Assembly (NCBI GenBank): GCA_905178155.1
Contig: CAJINV010000013.1
Location: forward strand, 2,724,158-2,788,157
DNA from: Amoebophrya sp. A120
Taxonomy: Eukaryota > Sar > Dinophyceae > Syndiniales > Amoebophryaceae
Direction: 5' to 3'
Length of the DNA stretch: 64,000 nucleotides
Shown: positions 44,741-55,237 of the stretch, in pieces
Position numbering within the stretch: position 1 is the first letter of the stretch
How the letters are laid out: every line of letters begins with the position of its first letter
Notes under the pieces: model-generated
The model's database searches: none
The model's input: only the letters and a program-made list of their open reading frames with translations
What the model was told of the DNA's origin: nothing
Translations under genes and position numbers: made by a program

Positions 44741-46338
44741 CTTCCTCGTACTGCTACTGCCGGAAAAAAAGTGCTGTCTCCTGTAAAATACTTCTGCTTC
44801 GCCGGAAGGGTTTTGTGAAATAAATTGCAATTGCTGTTTAGATTCTACAAAATTCAAAAATTGATTCGCATTCGGCTATTCCATTTATCATGAAACAAAA
44901 TAAAATAAAAAAACAAATATTACAAGAACGGGCTGCAGAGCCGATATATGGCTGTCAAAAACCGCTACGGAATTTTTTGTATGTAGCCAAGAAAAAATCC
45001 TACAGAATCAAGTAAAAGTGCTTAGGCTTTTTAAATGATGAAGATAAAGATAATAAACAGCAAAAAAGTTTTACATCGCTGTTGTACTACTAGAAATGGT
45101 ACCGCAGATAAAACGAACTTGTTTATTCAACATGAAGGTGATCATCTAAAGTGGTATCACGTCCACGAGGGTGAAAGCACGTGCTTGCCACGTGCTTGCA
45201 TGTGGATGTGCTATTCGTAGAACTAGAAGTCGCCCTAAAAATAGTAAAGGCTGATCACGCACTCGTCGTATCCAATTGATGTCAAGCGGGAGGTTGCATC
45301 AAAATCATTCCGATCTTCGTTCTAAGTACTTTCTCTTGGAGAGAAAGCCGTTTTTCTTTTTCTCGATCGGATCCCTCTCCTTGTAGACCTTTTTGCTTTT
45401 CGATTGTCAGATCAGACGAAGTAAAAAACGAATTCGCTGAAACGACCAGTGCACAAAGACAAACTCGCGACTTAAGAATAAGACATCCGAATCACAGGTT
45501 GTTGTAACACGCTGGTGTTATGGCGCTCCCAAGTTGCGTTGCGAATCTGCTAACGCGTCTGCAACGGAAGAAGAAGAACTCCGCTGCATCGCGGACTGCG
45601 TCATAATAGTGGTCCCGCTACCGCCTCTTGGTCTTATCGCCCAAAAAAAATTTTCCGTCGCTGCAGTCTCGCTTACAACGAACTACGGGGCCGCCCATAG
45701 CAACATCAAATCGACAGTCAGGCATGAGGCCGACTTCTTCTCGGAATTGCTTACATGATCATTCTCGTGTTTGTTACCCCAGATCCATCGAAGCAAGCAA
45801 TCGAAAAACCAAGAAAATAGAAGCGAGACGACTAGGATGTTAAAAAAACTACTAGTTGTAAATCTTCAGAATGCGTGTCGGAAGTTAGTACAAAAAGAGA
45901 GCTGGAGAGCGGCTCGATTACAGTTATGAACTTGAAAAAATCCGAGCGCCGGGTATTTTTCAAATTCATAAAGCAAAGCCAGACTTCAGTGGAAGAAATT
46001 ACAAGAGCTTGAAATATTGTGGGGTAAAACGCTGATGTTCATCCAGGGTGGTTGTACCTACGATATTGAGGGCTATATCAATCACTGCAGCTGAAAAATC
46101 TCCTACCATAACTACACTAGTATCGATTTTCATACACACAGAGCTGCGATGAGAAGCAGAAAACTTGACACTAGTGTAGGTGCTATCCTGTGATAGAAAA
46201 GGGATTAAGTACTATTTAAACTTTAAAAATCTGTCTACTGCAGGGAGCTTCTCGATGATGTCGAAAGAGCGCGATTGCAAAACACGACCAGTTCACCTCA
46301 AAAATACTGAACATCTCCTTGCAATGAAACTCCCACCT
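44741..46338. other. Intergenic region with short repeats
   Basis: No gene is recognised. A direct repeat of cacgtgcttgc occurs at about 45178-45200. A perfect 10 bp inverted repeat (ctacactagt / actagtgtag) lies at about 46112-46121 and 46170-46179 and could form a hairpin. Confidence 0.5.
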
Positions 46339-48174
46339 TCACGCCTTCCGCAACCGCTTTGCCACGTCGTCTTTGGACAATTGCAGCGCCCCGGACTTCT
46401 TGTTTTGACCCGACAGGTACCCGCGGTAGACCTTCAGCTTCTCTTGCAGATCCGCGTACACCTTTTCCCATTTCGCCCCCTTTTCCTGCTTCAGCGCGAT
46501 CATCTGGTTCTCCACCGCACGAACCGCAAACTGGCACAGCTCCTGCCACGGGGGGTGTGGAGGGAAAGAAATCTCTGCCTGAGAGCTCTACGTTCGTGCT
46601 TGTGCTGCTTTTTTGATTCATCATCATCTTCATCCTCATCTCGAGGGTAAGAAGTAAAAGAGCAAGAAGCACCCGAAGAGCAAGAAGCAAGCAGACTACT
46701 TGCAAATACTCCAACCTGTAGCTGCACGATCATGAGCAGCATGTTAGGACGTCGAATACACTTCCTTGTTCCGGAGAAACAAGTCAAGAAGCATGCAAGG
46801 CACATCTAGCCTTTTCTCTTCTGGAAATGAGAATTTATGAATGCAAGAAAGCAGCACAAAAATCAGGCAGAAGTGTTGTCGGGGGAGCAGTGGTCTCAGT
46901 TCCCCGGACGATACCCTCTTCGCAAGGTTCACGTAGCTTGGGCAGGAATCCTTGGGCCGCATGTCGTGCATGTGATTATTGGAATCGCGGAACAGCCCGC
47001 GGAAGTTGCCCAGCTGGTACACCTTCTTCAGTTGCGTTTGCGGGTCGATCTCCGGCGCGTTCAGAAATTCCGGAATGGGGACCTCCCGCAACCCCTGTTT
47101 TCTCAGCGCCCGGGAGTAGTCGAAGTCCGGTGGGGGCCACTGGGGAAAGACGTACCACCACCGGGAAAGGATGTCGGAAATCAACTTGGATCGCTCGGTA
47201 GACACAGAGCCGTCTGTCATGGTGGGAGTGTTGAGATCTGACAACTTTTTAGCAAACAGAGTGGCGACGTGGTCAAATGATCAAGATGACGCTGACTACG
47301 ATTAGCACTAGAGAGCAGTTTATTTCCGTCATCAGGATCAAGTTGCCCTTCCTTCATCAGTATCCAGCATCGAAAGGCTAGCGTGAAAACTACTTAGACA
47401 AACAGCAATAGAAATTAATCCATGCAAAACCAAAACCAATAACGGGAATGTATACCTGTCGCGTTTCTCCACCCGTTGATTGCCCTGGACTTGGGGCTGA
47501 GCTGCGTTTTTCTGTACTCCGGGATTTGCGCGCGGAGCACCGGCGACACGCCGTTGTCGGTGACCAGGCTCATCAACCGCTCGCGCGGCGGGAATTTCGG
47601 CTCCCACATTATGAGAGTGTCAGGTTTGAAATCGACAAAGTTGAAATACTTTGTCATGCATAAAATGGATGCCAGTTAGACCTGCAGTTTGTAATCGGTG
47701 CATGGCAAATTTTCCCGGTTCTGGAAGCGAGTCTGTCATGCGGTTTAGGGCAAAAGAGCTGCCTTCTGTCATGCTAGTCAGCAGTCCAACTGTTGACCCT
47801 TACCAGGACTATAATCTGCCTTCCTTGCGTCCTCTGCAATAGAGTCACTTTTTGTATCGCATTTTAATATGCATTACAAGTTATTTCAACTTTGACGATT
47901 TCAATCCTGACAGATCCATACACATCTTCGGCAAGTTAAACTTTTTCTTCATGTCCTCCTCCTCCTCCCGGCGCGGCGACCGCGACCGACGGGGCGTCAG
48001 TGACCGCCGGATCTCCACCTGCTCCCGGCTGACCGGCAGCGGGGGCACGACCTTGTGGAAGCTGCCCTGGCCGGCGTGGTGACCCTCATGACCAGGCGTG
48101 GGCAGGGGCCCGCTGGACGGCCCGGCGGAAGAGGACTGGGGTGGCGGGTGCACTTTGATTGAAGGGGACGACAT
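46339..48174 (-). CDS. Conserved unknown protein, four exons
   Basis: The ATG at 48174 opens MSSPSIKVHPPPQSSSAGPS. Exon 1 (48174-47913) is Pro/Ser-rich, then basic (RRSLTPRRSRSPRREEEEDM), ending near KMCMD. A family D introner separates it from exon 2 (47617-47456): LIMWEPKFPPRERLMSLVTD and PEYRKTQLSPKSRAINGWRN. Exon 3 (47237-46914) has the most distinctive block, RWWYVFPQWPPPDFDYSRAL, then VYQLGNFRGLFRDSNNHMHD and RPKDSCPSYVNLAKR. Exon 4 (46542-46339) is a charged helix, ELCQFAVRAVENQMIALKQE, ending AKRLRKA. The Trp/Pro-rich block looks like a conserved fold, but I cannot name the family or function. GT-AG borders at the two ordinary introns close in frame. Confidence 0.75.
47618..47912. mobile_element. 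Introner family D, single copy
   Basis: Ends are TGTCAGGTTTGAAATCGACA and the mirror ending in cgatttcaatcctgaca, with near-perfect inverted repeats of about 31 bp that continue (caaagttgaaata / tatttcaactttg) to about 55 bp. The interior has ctttgtcatgcat, ctgtcatgcgg and gcattacaag, the motif shared by the other families. It separates exons 1 and 2 of the conserved unknown gene. The exact splice point and duplication are unclear. It lacks the TATC...GATA termini. Confidence 0.8.
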
Positions 48175-49237
48175 TGTTCTTTTTGGCTCTTCGCTGGAGA
48201 AATCGACCAGAGTTGTTCGTATCCTCTTGGGTAGAAGAAAAAAACCAAAGGAAACGACTTAAATCAGGTTGTAAGAAGAGCTGGTGATAAAGCCCTTTTA
48301 CAAAAGATGAGAGGTCAGAAATCTACTTAAATTGTATATGGGGAGAGCAAATTATGACAGCACTGTCGCCACGCAATCTGCACTTACTTTGATGTAGAAA
48401 CACAATGAGGAGGCAGCTACCTACACGACCCTAGCAGTGGTCCTAGCCGCAGTACGAAATTTTGCGGGCGTCGTGAAATTGGAAACTAGACGCAAGTGGA
48501 CGAATTTTTGCCGATGGATGGAATTCATCTTGCAATCGAAACGATAAACGACTACTAGTTCTTCTTCTTCCGACCGTCACGACATGAGGAAAAAAATGCA
48601 AAATCTCTTTACCGAAAGCCGCAATTGAGATTGCGGTTTCTGCCAAACGAAATTGTGTCCTTTCACCACAACAAAACAACCGATGCCTGTAAAAATACTC
48701 GTCTTCTTGTTCTTACCCAGGTCCGATTTTCACTGTGTTGTTGCAAGGCAAATAAACGCAGCACGACCGACATTTCCTGTCATTGTATGTACGAAGGTAC
48801 TTGTACTCAAGATTCGAAGCAGAGTTTTCCTAGAACTCAACTTTTTTGTCCGGCTGGAGGCGATAGGCATAAGTAACATGTACGAGGCTGCCGGTACGAC
48901 GAGAGACAGAGGACTCAGTGAACGCAATTATACTGCATAATCTCGTGCTCGTCTGAATACGTCTTTTGTATATCATTCGGATGAAAAGCGAGAGTCTTTG
49001 CATAGCACTTACAAGTACGCAGCTCCGATTCATTCTTCTCTTTCACGAGTTATGCGTTTGCTTTTTGAATGGATAAATGTTCAAACAGTTTTTGATGGCT
49101 TTTTGACATTCATGATCGGTCTCTTCCGCATACATTTCAAAAGTAGAGGGACGACTGTGAACAGTAGAGGGACGACTACAGTGAAGATCCTGAGTATGAT
49201 GAAGATCATACTAGATCCCGTTCTTCATATTCACAGT
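48175..49237. other. Intergenic region with a short tandem repeat
   Basis: No gene is recognised. A 15 bp unit, agtagagggacgact, occurs twice with about 21 bp spacing at about 49142-49178. Confidence 0.5.
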
Positions 49238-52200
49238 TCACAGTTCTTCTCTTTCCTTCGGCGTCCGCCACACATTCAAGGCCATGTCTCTTCTCGCAGA
49301 GGCCATGGGCTGCTTTTCCCCAGCCTGCTTGGCAAATTGCCGGTTGGATTTCTTGTAGGGCTTTTCGAGGAAGCTCCTCTCCAGCTGGATCGCCATGCTG
49401 AAACGCGATTCCTGCGTGCCGATGAAAAAGTCCGCCCGGTATCAAGAAGAAAAATCCCCCCGCGCCATATCAAAACGGAAATCTGTGATGCTGATTTGCA
49501 GTCGCAAATCAGCTTTGTGATGCTAGAAGGGAAAAGATGCGGACTGTAGTGCTGGGTGGCGTGGGGAAGCCTTGCATCTTCAGCATGACAGAAAGCAACT
49601 GGAAGTGGGAAACAGCATGACAAATTTCCTGCAAACGAGGCCACGACTGCGGCTCTTGGCCTTCTAGCATTACGAGTCGATTTGTGTACTTACTCAAATA
49701 CCGCATCAGAAATTTCGGTGTCGATATGGGGTGGGGGGATTTTTCCATTTGATACCCGGCTCGCAATCCACATCTCGACGATGCTCTGCTTGCCCGGGTG
49801 CTGCAGCGTTTCCCGGTGCGCGTCCGAGGTTTCCTGGTAGTCGAAAAACACCAGATCGGACGCGGTTTTCTTGGTTTTTTTGCTTGTTTTTGTTCCACCG
49901 GCGTCCGCGTCGCTATCCTCTTCGTCCAGTTTGTCTAACACGTCCTCACCGTTGAAGAGCAGCATGGCCTCCTCCTTCTCCGCCTTGGTGGCGTCGGTCG
50001 CGATGAAGATCTTCTGCAACTTCGTCTCCTTCTGCAGCGCCTTCAGCTGCGTCACGATCGAATCCCAGTCAGCTGTGGTCGAGGCCCGGGACTTGACGAA
50101 ATCTGACCGACGACAATGCGCGGCAATAAACTTGGTACCTGTACTAGTGTCGTAGATTTTTGAAGTACAGCTGTTGTTGCATCAATATTTCTTCGTGCAC
50201 CAAAGAAAAAGATAACAGCATGATCAGCTCATCACATGAACATGAACATGATCATGAAGTCGCATGTCTCTATACCTCCAAACTTTTCCCGCATAAACTC
50301 CTCCCCGATGGTTCGCAGATCTTTGTGAAAATGGACCGACTCCCGTAAGCCAATGCCGTCCAAGGCGGAGATGTCCGGAATCGCCAAGTAGTCGTAGTGT
50401 TTGATCAGCACGGTCGAAACGTCCTTGTTGCCATCGTCGAGCATGTCGACAATGCCCTGCGCGAACGGCGTTTTGATGATCCCACACTTCACATTCGTCG
50501 TCACGACCCCCTTGTCGCAATACCCCGCATAGACGACCCGTTTTTCGTCTTTCTCCTCACTATTTTCCACGTCTTGCACAACTCCGGTTATCAGAGAGAA
50601 GTAGTAGAACACCTACTCCCTCGCCCTTCTTCACGATAATTTTTACAGGAAATGCAAAGCAAGCGAAACAAGGACAAGATAGAAAGCCAAGAGTGATACA
50701 ATAAATCTGCTCTCGCATGAAAAGAAACGAAGAGCACAGACGCACGGATAGATTGTAGAAGCGCCATCCACCTGCAGCTCTGGCGCCGGGCGCCTCATGC
50801 AACAAACATGGCCACAGCACTCCTGAGCTCCTTGAGCAGCACATCAAGTGTACTAGGCACGTCGACTATGTTCGTGCCTCTTCACGATTTTTCTCGAGTT
50901 GACGACGGAGGGGAAGATCTTCCTGTGCACTCGGATCATACCGCCCTTTGCCTTGTCACAATCGGTGTAGTCGTTCTGCGACCACCCGACAAAGTCGTCC
51001 CCGGGGTTTTTCCCGGGTGAAATCATCCCGTACCTTTGCTCAACGTCGTAGAAAATGACGCGGTCGATTTTGTTGGAATTGTTCAGCGCTTGCTGGGACA
51101 GCTCGTGATACTCGATCACGGAGAATGGCAGCTGCTTCAACATGTCAATGTCGAACAGTTCGCCCCAGGGTAGTTTCTGCAGGCGGTTGGGCAAGTCGTA
51201 GTTCCGCCAGTGCGCCAGCCGGCACCAGGGGGGCAGCACAATCCCCCACAGGACGCAATCCGGGGTCTTCCCGAGGGAACCCGACTCCCCGCACCGGTCT
51301 TCGATACGAAAGTTTAGCATCGCCACCGCGTGCGCGACGCGGGGAAACACTTCCCGCTGGAGGTTAAACCCCTCGCCATACTTCGTGTCATACAAGAGCC
51401 AGCGCCGGTTCTTGCTGGTGGTAGATGTTGAGTCCGTTTCTGCTGCATCAGTACTATCATCTGCAGCGCTGCCGCTATCGTGGAGAATTACCTTGTTCGT
51501 TCCCAAGGTGTCCGTCTCCTTCGCCTTTGGGTCTTTCTGCTTGGTCGGCGGATTTTTCAGCGCGTCTAAAACGTGGTCCAGCCCCGCTTGGTCGTCGGCC
51601 AACACGGCGGGCTCTTTCTTCTTCTTTTTCTTGCCTTCTTTTCCAGCTTTCGACGCTATTGCTGTAGGTTTTTTCGTCTTTCCCGAAGTAGAAGATGTCG
51701 CGGTAGAAGTGGTACTTGTGCTGGTACTAGTACTTCTTTCTGGTTTATCTTTCCCGGGTATCTCCTTTGTGCACTTGGATACGCACTGCGCCATCGGTCT
51801 GCGCATGGCTTTGTCGTAGCACATACAACTAGGCCCAACCTCCGGTGGCTCGGGCGTATCCGTGCACGCCGCGCCGCCACGCGACATTTGGAAGTTGCCC
51901 TTGCCCATAACTCCCTCGCACCAGGTCTGGCACGTGTTCAAGTCGGCATTATCGGGACACGGGTGAATCAACCCAGTTGTCGAATCAACAGCGGGGGCGA
52001 CGGCCGGCGCAGAAGGAGTACTAGCAGAGGCCACTTTCTTTTTCATCTCTGCGGCTTTTTTCTTGTCGAGGTTTTTTTCGGAATTCGAAGTTTTCTTGGT
52101 TCCCGCCATTTTCTTGTGCAGAGCCTGTTCGTCGTCGCCACTATCGTCGGTGTCTAGGTCGTCTAAGTCATCGTCATCTTCTGCGGTGGTCTCCGCTTCG

Positions 52201-55200
52201 GCGTCGATTTTCATCTTCGCTGCTTTTGTTTTACTTTTGATGTTCCCTTTCGTTGTCTTTGTACTGCTCTCTACAACTTTTTCGTTCTGCAATTTCTTCT
52301 CTACAAACTTGACGAACTCGTCCTGTTTCCGGCCCCCCTCGAACTTCTCGATTATCCTGAGTAAAAACGTCCCCACACCAGAGTTAAGCTGGGAAATCTG
52401 CTAGACAAATCTATCAGTTTTTGCTGTTGCGCATGACAAATTTGGCCTCGCAGTGTAATCCTGTTTAGCTTGTTTAGCAGCATCACAGATCTAGCACATC
52501 ATGCTGATTCTAGCATCACAAATCCAAAAACACGACTAGAGACTGCTTCTCATGGGTCTCCGCATGAGAAACATGCTCAGCGTGCAGATTTGCATTACAA
52601 CTCTGGGGTGGGGACGTTTTTACAAATGATATCGATATCCTTCGCTTTATCCGCCGGGTACCAGTAGATGGTCGGGTACCCACTTATGCTCGGCATCACC
52701 TTCTATCAACTGTAAAAATGTCTGGGTCTGGAAGAATTCGAATTTGTGATGCGAAGTCTACATCATGAGAAAATCTGTCATGCATGGCTAGCAAAAGGCC
52801 CCACTTCTTGTTTCCGAGAGCCGGGATTTGTCATGCGGATTAGGCATTGGGATATCTGCTCAAAATCTGTGATGCTAGAGCTTGTATTCCAGACGATTTG
52901 GGTCATGCAAAATCTGCATGACAGATTTCGCATTCTTCCAGACCCAGACATTTTTGCAGTTGATACCTTCCGTGCGTCCGTTTGCGTCGCGTCCATCTTG
53001 GCGATCAGGACGCTCTCGTTCTTCTCGAAGTGCTTCGCCACCTTCTTCCACACCGGCGCCAGGGCTTTGCAGTGTCCGCACCAGGGCGCGTAAAACTCGA
53101 CCAGGAGGGCCTGCTGCCGGTTCTCCACGATAGCTTCCCAGTTGGACCCCGTCAGCGTGACCACCACGTCCTTCTCGGCTTTTAGTGTCTTGCTCCCCCA
53201 GGCCTTCGCGAACTCCTGAATCTCGCTCTTCGTGATCTTCTTCAGGTTCGGGGGTTTCTTGCCGCCTTTCGTGGACGGGTCGTTTGCCTTGCCAAAATGG
53301 TACACCTGGGTGGGGGTAGGGGAGGGGTAGTTAGTACTACACGAGGTTTATCTTTTTACCCGCAACCTTTACTTGCAACATGTTGGAAAGAATTCTGATC
53401 AGCCTAAGAACGCTAACGAGCTGCAAGCAGTTTACACACTTATACGTAAACACCTTATCTTCGTCTTCGGTCTCACCGAATTCCCAGATAAAAAACGCTG
53501 GCGCCTGGGTATCACTCGAAATGTGCTTCACAAAGTCGTCCCCCCATGTGCCGGTTTTTGCCGCCACCCACTTTAGTTGTCTTTGGGCAGTGTCTTCAGA
53601 CGTGTTCTTTGCTTTGTCCTTTTCCAAAGTCCAGTCCTGCGCCGCGCGGTAAGCTTGCTCGAAAAGGTGCACATCGGACGCTGCGTCGCCGTACACAACG
53701 GCGAGCGCCTTCCCGGGCGCAGTGTCGTGCAGGAAGAGCGACTCGTTCTCCTGCGCGGCCGTAATCAGGTACTTTCCGGCCTGGTTGACCTTGATCCAGG
53801 AGAGAAGGTTTTTACCGCTTGTTCCTTCTTCCGCGATCTCAGGACTTGTAGTGTCGCGGTACACGACGCCAGAATCAAGAATTACATCTGTACGTTTAAA
53901 ATATCCCGCTTTTTCGGATATCACCGCAGTGCAAAGGTACGTCTACGTTGATCTTGATCATGTTCTTGCTATATACGAAAATAGTCAGAAACAAAAAGCA
54001 GGCGAACAATGTTGCACAACAGAAGTAGTTGAAGTACAAAATGAACACGGGCGATCAAGTAGGTGCTGGCGTCATTACTAGTATAAATATGGAGGAGGCA
54101 ATGGCACCCTGATAGATCAAATTGTACCGTTCCGGAGCAGATACGTCCCGACTTTTCCCTTCGCCAATTTCAGCGCAAAGTCGTCCCACTTTTTCCAATC
54201 CGGCTTTTTCTTTATCTGCTTTACCAGCGACTTCAGCAGCTGCGAATCCTTTTCCACATACACAACCGGAAAGTCTTGGTCCTTCGCATTCGCAACCGGT
54301 CGTGGGTTCAACACAAACCCCGCGCCGGCCAGCTCCTGAATCCCTGCATCGCCGGCCACATCCGGCTCGATCTCGGTGCCTTATGCATTGCAAATATGTC
54401 TGGGTCTGGAAGGTTGGAACTTGTAATGCAGGTTTTCCATGACCCATGAGGTCTGGAATGCCGAACCTAGCATGGCAGAGTCTGTGAGGTCTCTGTCATG
54501 CCTCTCCTGCATGAGAAACTCCCTCCCAACTTGGTTGAAAGTGGACAACTTTTGGCACTCACGCAACCCAGATTTTTGCATGATTCGGATTTAGCATGAC
54601 AAGTTCGCATTCCTCCAGACCCAGACATATTTGCAATGCATATACCTACGTGCAGAACCACGAAGGGTTTCTTCATCAGTTTCTCGACCACCGCGGATGC
54701 GGACACCTCGGCGGCGTCAAATTGCTGGAAAAACGGTTTCTCATTTTCGTACTTCCCGGTCACGTATTTTTTGAAGGAAGCCGCGTCCCGTTTTCCGTTG
54801 TACCGCACGTAGTAGTTCTGGTTTCGGTAGAAAAGGAGCAATGTGGGAAACCCGGTCACCGCAAACTTTCCCGCCAGGTCCTTCTCCACCGTGGCGTCAG
54901 CTTTGGCAATTTTGATGCTACCTTCCTCGCCCGTTTCTTCGCCCCAGGAAACTACCTCGGTCGCAAGCTTGTCCCAGTCCGGAATCAGCTTTTTACAGTG
55001 CCCACACCAAGGAGCGTAGAACTTTACGAAGGTAAGAGTGCTGGACTCGAGCGTGTCATCGAAATCAGCGGACGTTAGCTCGAGAACAGCAGCGGTGGTC
55101 GAGACAACCAGAGAATTACTTTTGGTGAGACTTGATCCGCAAAAGGACCACTTTACCACGCAAGAAAAAAGCATTCTTGCGCTGAACCCTCGCGGCCAAC

Positions 55201-55237
55201 CGCGACCGCTAGAAGCGGCTCTTTGCAGTTGCGCCAT
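49238..55237 (-). CDS. POFUT2: PDI-POFUT2 fusion: protein disulfide isomerase joined to protein O-fucosyltransferase 2
   Basis: Roughly 1340 residues. Exons at about 55237-54643, 54381-54128, 53895-53450, 53290-52966, 52703-52633, 52352-50880, 50578-50272, 50137-49755 and 49439-49238. Thioredoxin a: VKFYAPWCGHCKKLIPDWDK, then VTGFPTLLLFYRNQNYYVRY. Modules b and b' follow (KKPDWKKWDDFALKLAKGKV; QAPAFFIWEFGETEDEDK). Thioredoxin a': LLVEFYAPWCGHCKALAPVW, then SGYPTIYWYPADK and IEKFEGGRKQDEFVKFVEKK. A Lys/acidic linker and an 8-Cys segment (about 51970-51765) lead to POFUT2: RRWLLYDTKYGEGFNLQREV (catalytic Glu), VLPPWCRLAHWRN, AAHCRRSDFVKS (GDP-fucose HxRRxDF site), LQKIFIATDATK and MWIASRADFFIGTQESRFS. 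It ends EREEL; REEL fits the ER-retention pattern. POFUT2 is known to fucosylate folded thrombospondin repeats in the ER. Four introners all splice in frame. Confidence 0.92.
49440..49754. mobile_element. Introner family B (B3) in the POFUT2 domain
   Basis: Runs from TATCAAGAAGAAAAATCC to ccatttGATA with about 100 bp imperfect inverted repeats. The duplication is CCGGG. Removal joins EMWIASR to ADFFIGTQ inside a conserved POFUT2 motif, so splicing must be exact. Borders read GT-GG at best. Orientation is the same as the copy at 59924-60235 and opposite to that at 1655-1966. Confidence 0.9.
52353..52632. mobile_element. Introner family C (C2) in the second thioredoxin domain
   Basis: Left end TATCCTGAGTAAAAACGTCC; right end ggacgtttttacaaatgata, the inner repeat being ccccacacca / ggggtggg-like. 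The duplication is ATCGA. Removal joins YPADKAKDI to EKFEGGRKQDEF, the standard end of a PDI thioredoxin fold. No GT-AG reading is possible, unlike the family C copy at 4532-4810. Confidence 0.88.
52704..52965. mobile_element. Introner family A (A5) in the second thioredoxin domain
   Basis: Ends TATCAACTGTAAAAATG plus tctgggtctgg, and the mirror ending tttttgcagttgata. The duplication is GAAGGT. Removal joins DATQTDARKV to MPSISGYPTIYW. A GT-AG reading is available (AAG|GTATCAAC...AGAAG|GTG). At least six TTGTNATGC-type motifs lie inside. Confidence 0.9.
54382..54642. mobile_element. Introner family A (A6) between PDI modules a and b
   Basis: Ends TATGCATTGCAAATATG plus tctgggtctgg, and the mirror ccagacccagacatatttgc followed by aatgcata. 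The flanking repeat is about 3-4 bp (AGG). Removal joins FVVLHVG to TEIEPDV. A GT-AG reading is available. The interior is in the opposite orientation to copies A1 and A2, judged by the agtggacaacttttgg segment. Confidence 0.9.

Noticed and set aside
46112-46179. Inverted repeat ctacactagt / actagtgtag as a transposon
   Set aside because: Only 10 bp arms, no duplication and no similarity to the introner families; may be a chance hairpin.
52704-52965. Introners as ordinary MITEs breaking the genes
   Set aside because: Every copy lies between coding segments that rejoin exactly in frame and restore conserved motifs, so they behave as introns.
49238-55237. Two adjacent genes (PDI and POFUT2) rather than one
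   Set aside because: The thioredoxin end and POFUT2 start are in one open frame with no stop between them, only one end has a KDEL-like tail, and no start signal or spacer separates them; transcript data could still overturn this.
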